This document shows, one piece after another, positions 17,376 through 23,481 of a DNA stretch of 64,000 nucleotides (position 1 is its first letter; each line of letters opens with the position of its first letter). Source of the stretch: Microbacterium gallinarum (GTDB lineage Bacteria; Actinomycetota; Actinomycetes; Actinomycetales; Microbacteriaceae); contig NZ_JACSPM010000001.1 of the NCBI RefSeq assembly GCF_014837165.1, positions 1,260,304 to 1,324,303 of the forward strand, in the 5' to 3' direction. The position numbers were made by a program, and so were the translations under genes. The notes under the pieces were generated by a model. That model saw only the letters and a list, made by a program, of their open reading frames with translations. It made no database searches and was not told where the DNA came from.

Positions 17376-17552
17376 CTACGCCTTCTCGTCTTCGTACTCG
17401 TCGGAGTACTGATCCGCCCACTTGTCGACGTACTGGTCGTCGGACGGGTGTCCGAGCTCGCGCTCGAGCGCCCCGTAGTTGACGCTGTGCACGTCGTACT
17501 TGAGTTCGCGGGCGATCTTGGTGTGCTTCGCCTTCTGACGGCCACGCCCCAT
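17376..17552 (-). CDS. DUF3073-family small protein
   Basis: A 58-residue protein beginning MGRGRQKAKHTKIARELKY, the hallmark of DUF3073, followed by an acidic, Tyr-rich end (DQYVDKWADQYSDEYEDEKA). The strongly basic head and acidic tail suggest nucleic-acid or protein binding, but no function is known to me. A GAGGGGG site lies about 8 nt upstream of ATG 17552. DUF3073 genes sit beside purM/purF in other Actinobacteria as I recall, and here the linkage is kept with one transporter gene between. Confidence 0.85.
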   Translation of the reverse strand: MGRGRQKAKHTKIARELKYDVHSVNYGALERELGHPSDDQYVDKWADQYSDEYEDEKA

Positions 17553-17712
17553 GCGAGACCCCCTCATTTGTGAGTCGCGGGCAATCTGTCGGCCCGCCGC
17601 AACGACGCCGGCTCGAGGCCGGTAAGAGTAGCATTCAGGATAACACGGAGCCTCCACACCCCGGCGGGCTCCGGCGCTGTTGCGGCATCGGCGCGCGAGG
17701 AAGCGAGGACGC

Positions 17713-18255
17713 ATGACGGATGAGGCATCGGACCGGGCGGAAACCGCCCCGTCGAACGAGGCGGTGATGGGCGCGGTCATCGTGGGGGTCGTCCCCGACC
17801 AGTCCACCCGCGTGCTGGGCGAGGGAGCGCGCTATGCGAGGCTGCTCGGCGCTCCGCTTCTCGTCGTGCATGTCGACGTCACGCGGTTCGTCACGTACGA
17901 AGACCCCGACGGTTATGTCCACTCCGCGCCGATCGACCTCAACATCGCCGCAGGTGAGGGCGAGCTTGCCAAGGTCACCGAGACGGTGACTGCATTCCTC
18001 GCCGGACATGACGTCGACTGGAGCATCCAGCAGCTCGTCGGCGACCCTGCCATGGCGATCAAGCACCTGGCCGAGAAGATCGACGCCAAGCTCATCGTCG
18101 TCGGGACGCGCAAGCGCGGGCTCGGCGAGTCGATCCGCGAGTTCTTCACCGGCTCGGTGGCCGCGCGTCTCGCGCATCGGCAGCACCGCAGCATCCTCGT
18201 CGTGCCTCTCGGAGAGCCCGTGGCCGACGACGAGGACATCTGGCCGGGGCCGTAA
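17713..18255 (+). CDS. Universal stress protein (UspA family)
   Basis: A 180-residue single-domain Usp. It opens the fold with AVIVGVVPDQS and ends with the nucleotide-binding pattern VVGTRKRGLGESIREFFTGSVAARLAHRQHRSILVVP, in which the G-2x-G-9x-G-S/T arrangement of ATP-binding Usp proteins can be traced. It therefore probably binds ATP and acts in stress or dormancy. ATG 17713 is preceded by a GAGGA site; a 33-nt upstream extension gives only an Arg-rich lead and is rejected. Confidence 0.9.
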   Translation: MTDEASDRAETAPSNEAVMGAVIVGVVPDQSTRVLGEGARYARLLGAPLLVVHVDVTRFVTYEDPDGYVHSAPIDLNIAAGEGELAKVTETVTAFLAGHDVDWSIQQLVGDPAMAIKHLAEKIDAKLIVVGTRKRGLGESIREFFTGSVAARLAHRQHRSILVVPLGEPVADDEDIWPGP

Positions 18256-18270
18256 GCCGCTCCGACCGGG

Positions 18271-18309
18271 GTCTCGCTGCGCCCGCTCGACGAACGAGCG
18301 CAGCGAGAC
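18271..18309. terminator. Bidirectional terminator-like hairpin
   Basis: GTCTCGCTGCGC at 18271-18282 pairs perfectly with 18298-18309, with a second possible CGCTCG/CGAGCG pairing in the loop. It separates the convergent Usp and PadR genes. No T-tract follows, as is usual at this GC content. Confidence 0.65.
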
Positions 18310-18319
18310 GGTCCCCAGG

Positions 18320-18928
18320 TCAGCCGTTGAGCGTGCGGGTGACGTCGCGCGCGATGCGGTCGAGGTCGTCCGCGAGTTCGTCCACGAACGTCGCAGCCAG
18401 GACGCCGCCGCGGGCGACGTGCGACCGGAGGTCGCTGCGCAGCCGTGCGCGGAACTCGCTGATCGCGGCATCCGCCCGATGAAGCTGTTCCCGCGTGAGC
18501 ACGCGCGGGTCGTCGCTCTCGGTCGGCTGCGGCGCGCTCTGACGCTCGTCGGCGCTCGCGGCGGCGAGATCGGCTCGCAGGCTCTTCATCGCCTCGCGCA
18601 CGCTCCCGCGCACCTCTTCAGCGATCAGGCGGACCGAGTCGGCGAGGCCGGCCTCGATGCCCTCGAGGTCGCCCGCGCGGGACTGCACTTCGGCATGCCC
18701 GGCCTCGGTGATCGCGTACACCGTCTTGCGGCCGTCGATCGACTTGGTCACGAGTCCCTCCTCTTCGAGCTTGGCGAGGCGAGGGTAGATCGTGCCTGCG
18801 CTGGGCGTGTACGTGCCGCCGGTGCGGTCGGACAGCGCCTGCATGATGTCGTAGCCATGCCGGGGTCCTTCGTCGAGGAGGTTCAGCAGGTACAGGCGCA
18901 GGTCGCCATGGGAGAAGACGGGGCTCAT
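18320..18928 (-). CDS. PadR-family transcriptional regulator
   Basis: A 202-residue regulator with an N-terminal winged helix (LLNLLDEGPRHGYDIMQAL and SAGTIYPRLAKLEEEGLV, typical PadR) and a long helical C-terminal dimerisation region. ATG 18928 overlaps the stop of the upstream DUF4097 gene (TGATG) and has GAGGAG 8 nt before it, so I prefer it to the GTG at 18934. It is the second gene of a two-gene operon whose promoter contains two copies of a perfect palindrome. Autorepression is the likely mode, with a small ligand or stress signal unknown. Confidence 0.9.
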   Translation of the reverse strand: MSPVFSHGDLRLYLLNLLDEGPRHGYDIMQALSDRTGGTYTPSAGTIYPRLAKLEEEGLVTKSIDGRKTVYAITEAGHAEVQSRAGDLEGIEAGLADSVRLIAEEVRGSVREAMKSLRADLAAASADERQSAPQPTESDDPRVLTREQLHRADAAISEFRARLRSDLRSHVARGGVLAATFVDELADDLDRIARDVTRTLNG

Positions 18929-19818
18929 CACCACTTCTCCTCAGTCGTCTCGTCCGCGGACTCGACCGCGGGGCCGGTCGGGGCGGCCGGCGCGGCCGGT
19001 GCGGAGGACCGGCGGAGCACCGTGACATCACCCGAGACGGAGTTGGCTCGCACATCGGCGAAGTTGCCGCTGAGCTCGCCGACGGATCCCGAGAAGTTGG
19101 TCGTGGGACCCGTGCCCTTGCCCGAGCGGACGACGCCGTCGATCTGCACGCGACCGCTGACGCTGCGCACCACGAAGTTGGCGGGGTAGCCCTCATCGAG
19201 GCGGACGGTCGAGGCGCCGCTGACCGTGTTGAGGTTCGCGGCGTGGAGCTCTCCCGTCGAGTCGATCAGCATCGACCCCGAGACGGTGTCGACGGTCGCC
19301 TTGCGCAGTGAGCCGGTGGCCGCCACGTCGCCCGAGACGCTGTTGGCGCTGAGCGAGCCGACCAGCTCGCGCACCTGCACGTCGCCCGAGACGGCATTGA
19401 CGGTGAGGTCGCCGGTGAGCCCGTCGACGATGATGTCGCCGGATACGGTGTTGAGGCGCGTGTCGGTGTGAAGTCCCGACACGAGGGCGCTCGCGCTCAC
19501 GACGCCGAGCGTCAGTGCCACCGAGCGGGGGACTGCGACGCTGATCTCGGCCTTGGGGCCGCCGTCGCCGAAGTTGCGGAAGACCTCGAGGAAGTTGTCC
19601 CACCGCAGCTGCGGGTGGTCGATCTCGACCTGGTCGCCGACGACCTCGATGCGGAGGTCCTTGATGGTGACGCCGTGCACCTCGATGCGGGCACCGGGCT
19701 CGTCGTGGGCGATGACGTCGATCTGGCCGCCGACCAGGCCGACCTTGAGGCGGCTGACCGTCTCCAGGTCGATGACGCGCGTCTCGCCCGGGTGGATGAT
19801 CCACTTTTCCAGGGTCAT
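18928..19818 (-). CDS. DUF4097 beta-repeat protein
   Basis: A 296-residue protein of the DUF4097 type, often called a putative adhesin. After an N-terminal 110-residue domain it forms a run of short beta repeats with the recurrent words NTVSGD, NAVSGD, NSVSGD and DTVSGS between about residues 125 and 275, expected to fold as a right-handed beta helix. The C-terminus is Pro/Ala-rich and acidic. There is no signal peptide or anchor, so the adhesin label is doubtful; in Gram-positive bacteria such proteins are often linked to PadR genes and envelope-stress control. It is co-transcribed with the PadR gene downstream. Confidence 0.85.
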   Translation of the reverse strand: MTLEKWIIHPGETRVIDLETVSRLKVGLVGGQIDVIAHDEPGARIEVHGVTIKDLRIEVVGDQVEIDHPQLRWDNFLEVFRNFGDGGPKAEISVAVPRSVALTLGVVSASALVSGLHTDTRLNTVSGDIIVDGLTGDLTVNAVSGDVQVRELVGSLSANSVSGDVAATGSLRKATVDTVSGSMLIDSTGELHAANLNTVSGASTVRLDEGYPANFVVRSVSGRVQIDGVVRSGKGTGPTTNFSGSVGELSGNFADVRANSVSGDVTVLRRSSAPAAPAAPTGPAVESADETTEEKW

Positions 19819-19846
19819 GGTGTTCTCCAGGGGTATCAGGGATGGT

Positions 19847-19898
19847 CGCGATATATCGCGTCTAGCGAGAGTAACACGATATATCGCGAGATTGTCAA
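19847..19898 (-). promoter_or_regulatory. Promoter and twin PadR operators of the DUF4097-padR operon
   Basis: On the minus strand, TTGACA (19893-19898) is a perfect -35 box; TACTCT (19868-19873) or the overlapping TTACTC is the -10, with an 18-19 bp spacer. The palindrome CGCGATATATCGCG at 19847-19860 falls at the expected start site, and its core CGATATATCG recurs at 19877-19886 inside the spacer. The two sites are about one body of RNA polymerase apart and should bind the PadR product. Confidence 0.75.
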
Positions 19899-19918
19899 GA
19901 TTCGTTCTCGCAGGTGGC

Positions 19919-19949
19919 TTGACCTTGACGTGACGTCAACCTCTAGCGT
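19919..19949 (+). promoter_or_regulatory. MerR-type 19-bp-spacer promoter of the tipA-like gene
   Basis: TTGACC (19919-19924) and TAGCGT (19944-19949) are separated by exactly 19 bp, the over-long spacing typical of promoters that MerR proteins activate by DNA distortion. The spacer holds the palindrome TTGACGTGACGTCAA at 19925-19939. The -10 ends 7 nt before ATG 19957, so the mRNA should be leaderless. Confidence 0.8.
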
Positions 19950-19956
19950 GGTGGAC

Positions 19957-20736
19957 ATGAACGAGGACGAGTGGTCGATACAGCAGATCGCGAAGCTCGC
20001 CGGCACGACGAGCCGCACGCTGCGGCACTACGGCGACATCGGGCTGCTTCCCGCGTCGCGCGTCGGCGCCAACGGCTACCGCTACTACGACCAGGCCGCG
20101 CTCGTGCGCCTGCAGCGCATCCTGCTGCTGCGGGACCTCGGCCTCGGGCTTCCGCAGATCGCGGATGTCCTCGGCCGAGAGTCGTCCGAGGCGCACGCCC
20201 TCGAGAGCCACCTCGCGTGGCTCCGGCAGGAACAGGACCGGCTGACACGACAGGTGGCAGCGGTCGAGACCACCATCACCGCGTTGAAAGGAGGTGAACG
20301 ACTGATGGCAGAGAACATGTTCGACGGCTTCGACCACACCCAGTACAAGGACGAGGTCGAGCAGCGCTGGGGCGAGAAGGCCTACGCCGACAGCGACCGC
20401 TGGTGGCGCGGCATGAGCGCCGACGACAAGAAGGCGTGGCAGCAGCGCGTGTCAGACCTCGGTCGCGACTGGATCGCAGCCGCCGAGAGCGGCATCGCAC
20501 CCGAGAGCGACGAGGCGCAGGCCGTCGCACGTCGGCACGTGGAGTGGCTGACCGGCATCCCCGGCACGCCCGCCGCGGTGCCCGGCGGCGACGTCAAGGC
20601 CTACGTGATCGGGCTGGGTGAGATGTACGTGGCCGACCCGCGATTCGGCGCGAACTATGCGACGAGCGCGGGAGGCACGGCCGGCGCGGAGTTCGTGCGG
20701 GACACCCTGCGCGTCTACGCCGACGCGAACCTCTAG
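19957..20736 (+). CDS. TipAL-like MerR-family regulator with TipAS ligand domain
   Basis: A 259-residue autoregulatory activator. The N-terminal winged helix (SIQQIAKLAGTTSRTLRHYGDIGLLPASR, about residues 7-36) and coiled coil (to about 110) are MerR-type; residues 117-259 form a TipAS domain (FDHTQYKDEVEQRWG ... WWRGMSADDKKAW), which in Streptomyces TipAL binds thiopeptide antibiotics. The lengths of the long form and of the internal short form (143 residues from ATG 20305) are close to the 253 and 144 residues I recall for Streptomyces lividans. No cysteine stands out as the covalent anchor, so ligand capture may differ. Confidence 0.88.
   Translation: MNEDEWSIQQIAKLAGTTSRTLRHYGDIGLLPASRVGANGYRYYDQAALVRLQRILLLRDLGLGLPQIADVLGRESSEAHALESHLAWLRQEQDRLTRQVAAVETTITALKGGERLMAENMFDGFDHTQYKDEVEQRWGEKAYADSDRWWRGMSADDKKAWQQRVSDLGRDWIAAAESGIAPESDEAQAVARRHVEWLTGIPGTPAAVPGGDVKAYVIGLGEMYVADPRFGANYATSAGGTAGAEFVRDTLRVYADANL
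20287..20297 (+). promoter_or_regulatory. Internal Shine-Dalgarno for a TipAS-like short protein
   Basis: AAAGGAGGTGA, a near-perfect match to the 16S rRNA 3' end and the strongest ribosome-binding site I noticed in the window, lies inside the merR coding region. It sits 10 nt (from GGAGG) before the in-frame ATG at 20305, which would give a 143-residue protein consisting only of the ligand-binding domain. Confidence 0.8.
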
Positions 20737-20740
20737 AGCA

Positions 20741-20786
20741 GAAACACGGATGCCGCAGCCCGATGGGCTGCGGCATCCGTGGTTTC
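20741..20786. terminator. Strong hairpin terminator, bidirectional
   Basis: Arms 20745-20761 and 20765-20781 make a perfect 17-bp stem with a 3-nt loop, extended by AAA/TTT pairing around a one-base bulge. It separates the convergent tipA-like gene and the small membrane protein gene. Confidence 0.85.
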
Positions 20787-20807
20787 CGGAGAGATGGATC
20801 CGGAAGG

Positions 20808-20972
20808 TCAGACGCGTCGGCTGCCGCCGATTACTCGGAACAGGAACGCGATGAGAGCGATCACACCGACGATCAGGGCGACCCACAGCAGCCAGCTCAG
20901 GGCGCTGTTCAGGCCTCCGACGATCGCCAGCACGACTGCGACGACGATGATGATGATCAGGGCGAGGTTCAT
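20808..20972 (-). CDS. Small hydrophobic membrane protein
   Basis: A 54-residue protein made of two membrane segments (about residues 3-24 and 28-48) with a short Gly-Ser link and a basic C-terminus (RVIGGSRRV), which places the tail in the cytoplasm. No family function is known to me. A clear AAGGAG site lies about 8 nt upstream of ATG 20972, so the upstream extension rich in Arg is rejected. Small proteins of this kind are common stress-induced membrane components in Actinobacteria, but that is only analogy. Confidence 0.75.
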   Translation of the reverse strand: MNLALIIIIVVAVVLAIVGGLNSALSWLLWVALIVGVIALIAFLFRVIGGSRRV

Positions 20973-21047
20973 GGAGGTTCTCCTTCTCCTTCGTCGGTGC
21001 GCGGGGTCTGCGCATCGGATGCCTTTCGGGCAGTCACACCACAGTGG

Positions 21048-21108
21048 CACCCGGGATTCCACGTCGACAAGGGCTTGACGGCCCCTTGTCCGCGGTGATA
21101 CCCGGGTG
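21048..21108. repeat. Two-tier inverted repeat in divergent intergenic region
   Basis: The outer dyad CACCCGGG/CCCGGGTG (21048-21055, 21101-21108) encloses a perfect inner dyad GACAAGGG/CCCTTGTC (21066-21073, 21083-21090). It lies in the 243-nt gap between two divergent genes (20973-21215) and may be a regulatory site or a small structured RNA. A TACCGT box at 21177-21182 is the likely -10 of the downstream gene. Confidence 0.5.
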
Positions 21109-21215
21109 TGCGGGGTGAGCAGTAGGCGGGCAAGGGCGTGCTGTCAAGCCCGCGCCCCTCTGCCCTGGCGGGCTCTACCGTGGCGTCACCATCCCATCAC
21201 CATCGAGGAGGAGCC

Positions 21216-21485
21216 ATGCCTCGCGGACGCGGTTCTGCCAGCCTCAAGGATCCGGAGCTCTACGAGGAGCTGCGCGATGACGGGGCGTCCAAGGAGAAAG
21301 CCGCGCGCATCTCGAACGCCGCCGCGCGCGACGGGCGCAAGAAGATCGGCGAACGCGGCGGGGAGTCGGGTTCGTACGACGACTGGACGGTCGACGACCT
21401 GCGCAGACGGGCCAAGGAACTCGGGATCACGGGATACTCGGGAAAGAAGAAGGCCCAGCTCATCGACATGCTGCGCAACCACTGA
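21216..21485 (+). CDS. Small Rho-N/SAP-like domain protein
   Basis: An 89-residue basic protein. The first half is charged and Ala-rich (DDGASKEKAARISNAAARDGRKKIGERGG), and the last 40 residues match the Rho N-terminal/SAP-like helix-extended-loop-helix: WTVDDLRRRAKELGITGYSGKKKAQLIDMLRNH. It should bind nucleic acid. A GAGGAGGAG site precedes ATG 21216. It is followed 46 nt later by topoisomerase IB on the same strand, so a shared role in DNA topology or repair is possible. Confidence 0.85.
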   Translation: MPRGRGSASLKDPELYEELRDDGASKEKAARISNAAARDGRKKIGERGGESGSYDDWTVDDLRRRAKELGITGYSGKKKAQLIDMLRNH

Positions 21486-21531
21486 CACGCGCTCGGGGGC
21501 GCAGCCGCCGGGAACAGAAGAAAGGTGACGG

Positions 21532-22500
21532 ATGCCGAAGCTGATGCGCGTGCGCCCCTTCCAGGACCCCGGATACACCCGGCGGCGCGCAGGCTCGGGC
21601 TTCCGCTACGTCGACGCCAAGGGCGCGGCCTGTCCGGATGGGCACCTGGAGCGCATCCGCGCGCTCGTCATCCCGCCGGCGTGGGAGGACGTCTGGATCT
21701 GCGTCCGACCCGACGGTCACATCCAGGCCGTCGGCACCGACGACGCCGGTCGACGTCAGTACATCTACCATCCGGAATGGACGGCCGGTCGCGACAAGCG
21801 GAAGTACGCCCGAGCGCTGCAGCTCGCACAGACCCTGCCCCGCGCTCGTGCGCGGGTGACCACGTCGCTGCGTCGCAGCGCGCTCGACCGGGAACGCGTG
21901 CTGGCGGTGGCGTTCCGCCTGCTCGACCAGGCCGCCCCGCGCATCGGCTCCGAGCGGTATCTCAACGCGCACGGCAGCCGCGGGCTGACCACATTGCAGC
22001 GGCGGGATGCCTCGGTCGAGGCATCCGTCGTCACGCTCTCCTTCCCCGGCAAGAGCGGCAAGCGACAGTACCTCGAGGTCGACGACGGCGACCTCGCCGC
22101 GGCCGTCGAGATCCTCGCGGCGGGCCGCCCGCGCTCGGCGCTTCTCTCGTGGGAGCGCGGACGCCGGCGCGTGGCGCTCACGCCGAGCGAGGTGAACGAC
22201 TACGTCCGCTCGCTGACCGGCGGGCGGTTCACGGCGAAGGACTTCCGCACGCTGCGGGGCACGATCCTCGCCGCGGAGGCACTCGCCCGCATCGGCACCG
22301 TCGACACCGCGACCGAACGCAAGCGCGCCGAGAGTCTCGCGGTGCGCGCCACGGCCGAGGCGCTCGGCAACACGCCGTCCGTGGCCCGCGGCTCGTACAT
22401 CGACCCCCGTGTCTTCGTCCGGTACCGCGACGGCCAGTTGCTCGACCTGTCGATCTCACCGGAGTCGGCGATCCTGGCGCTCATCCGAGGGCGGCGCTGA
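21532..22500 (+). CDS. DNA topoisomerase IB (poxvirus/bacterial type)
   Basis: A 322-residue type IB topoisomerase that relaxes supercoils through a 3'-phosphotyrosine. The N-terminal beta domain begins with GSGFRYVDAKG and contains PPAWEDVWI. Catalytic residues can be traced: Arg in RIGSERY, Lys in GKSGKRQY, Arg/Lys in FTAKDFRTLRGT, and the nucleophile Y289 in GSYIDPRV. The length fits the small bacterial IB enzymes. An AAAGGTG site precedes ATG 21532. It probably works with the SAP-like protein just upstream. Confidence 0.93.
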   Translation: MPKLMRVRPFQDPGYTRRRAGSGFRYVDAKGAACPDGHLERIRALVIPPAWEDVWICVRPDGHIQAVGTDDAGRRQYIYHPEWTAGRDKRKYARALQLAQTLPRARARVTTSLRRSALDRERVLAVAFRLLDQAAPRIGSERYLNAHGSRGLTTLQRRDASVEASVVTLSFPGKSGKRQYLEVDDGDLAAAVEILAAGRPRSALLSWERGRRRVALTPSEVNDYVRSLTGGRFTAKDFRTLRGTILAAEALARIGTVDTATERKRAESLAVRATAEALGNTPSVARGSYIDPRVFVRYRDGQLLDLSISPESAILALIRGRR

Positions 22501-22539
22501 ACCGCGTGCCGCGGCTCCGGTCGAGGGGCTGATCGCCGC

Positions 22540-22545
22540 TAGCGT
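22540..22545 (+). promoter_or_regulatory. Candidate -10 box of the crcB pair (leaderless)
   Basis: TAGCGT ends 6 nt before ATG 22552. A leaderless start leaves no room for a fluoride riboswitch. Confidence 0.6.
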
Positions 22546-22551
22546 GTGAGG

Positions 22552-22974
22552 ATGACCTCGCGCCGGCAGCCCGTCGACCTGCGCACTCTCGGCTACGTCG
22601 TGGTCGGCGGTGCGCTGGGGGTGTTCGCTCGGGCGGTCCTGCTGGCCCCGGTCGACGACGCCGCGGCCGTCCCGTGGCTGACGCTCGCGGTCAACGTCGT
22701 CGGGTCGTTCCTGCTCGGGGTGGTGGTCGGCGTGCTCGCCGAGCGGCATCCGCATGCCCGCCCCTTCCTGGGCACAGGGGTGCTCGGCGGATTCACCACC
22801 TACAGCGCGCTCGCCGTGCAGACCGCCGGGTGGCTGGCCGCGCCGTGGGCGGCGCTGGCGCTGGCCGCGGCATCCGTCCTCCTCGGCGCACTCGCCGCCT
22901 TCGCCGGACTCCTCGCGGGCCGTGGGCTGGCCGGACGCCCGGCCGCCGTCCCCGAGCCGGGGGAAGCCGAATGA
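22552..22974 (+). CDS. crcB: Fluoride channel protein CrcB (Fluc), first subunit
   Basis: A 140-residue membrane protein with four segments. Fluc signatures are visible: GGALGVFARAVL in TM1, NVVGSFLLG in TM2 and GVLGGFTTYSAL in TM3. It exports fluoride ions. The second crcB gene overlaps it by four bases, and such pairs in Gram-positive bacteria often make heterodimeric channels. A GTG at 22546 is possible, but ATG 22552 fits the -10 spacing. Confidence 0.93.
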   Translation: MTSRRQPVDLRTLGYVVVGGALGVFARAVLLAPVDDAAAVPWLTLAVNVVGSFLLGVVVGVLAERHPHARPFLGTGVLGGFTTYSALAVQTAGWLAAPWAALALAAASVLLGALAAFAGLLAGRGLAGRPAAVPEPGEAE

Positions 22975-23366
22975 GCCGCTGGCTGGAGCTGCTGGTCGTC
23001 GCCGTCGCCGGAGGGGCGGGGGCGGGCCTGCGCTACGTGCTCGACCGCGTGATCGGCACCCGCGGGCGAGGCGGGTTCCCGCTCGGGATCCTGGTGGTCA
23101 ACATCACGGGCTCGCTCGCACTCGGCCTGCTGACCGGGCTCGGCACGCTCGTCGCGCCGCAGCTCGCGGTGGTGCTCGGCACCGGACTGCTGGGTGGGTA
23201 CACGACCTTCAGCGCCGTCTCCGTGGACTCCGTGCTGCTGGCCGAACGAGGGCGGTGGCGGGATGCCGCGGCCGACCTCTTCGGCACGCTCGTCCTGTGC
23301 GTCGCCGCGGCCGCCGCGGGTGTCGGCGCGGGGCTGTGGATCGCCGCCGCCGCGGGCGCCGTTTGA
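22971..23366 (+). CDS. crcB: Fluoride channel protein CrcB (Fluc), second subunit
   Basis: A 131-residue four-segment protein with the Fluc motifs GGAGAGLRYVLDR, NITGSLALG and GLLGGYTTFSAVSVDS. The start ATG at 22971 overlaps the stop of the first crcB (ATGA), so the two are translationally coupled. The pair probably assembles as an antiparallel heterodimer, since each copy keeps the TM3 Thr/Ser/Phe motif. Confidence 0.94.
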   Translation: MSRWLELLVVAVAGGAGAGLRYVLDRVIGTRGRGGFPLGILVVNITGSLALGLLTGLGTLVAPQLAVVLGTGLLGGYTTFSAVSVDSVLLAERGRWRDAAADLFGTLVLCVAAAAAGVGAGLWIAAAAGAV

Positions 23367-23415
23367 CGGCGGATGCTCAGGCCGCGGGCTCGGACGCGGG
23401 TGAGATACTTGATCC

Positions 23416-23431
23416 GATACATTCCCGTATC
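23416..23431 (+). promoter_or_regulatory. Dyad upstream of the RND gene
   Basis: GATAC-N6-GTATC forms a perfect dyad about 50 bp before GTG 23482, in a locally AT-richer stretch that also holds TTGATC at 23409-23414 as a possible -35. It may be an operator for an unlinked regulator. Confidence 0.45.
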
Positions 23432-23481
23432 CGTCACGTTCCGGCGCGCATCGTCGCGTCCCCATTCCCGCGAAGGCATCC

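Noticed and set aside
22501-22551. Fluoride riboswitch before crcB
   Set aside because: Only 51 nt separate the genes, a -10 box lies 6 nt before the start, and no fluoride-aptamer pseudoknot can be traced.
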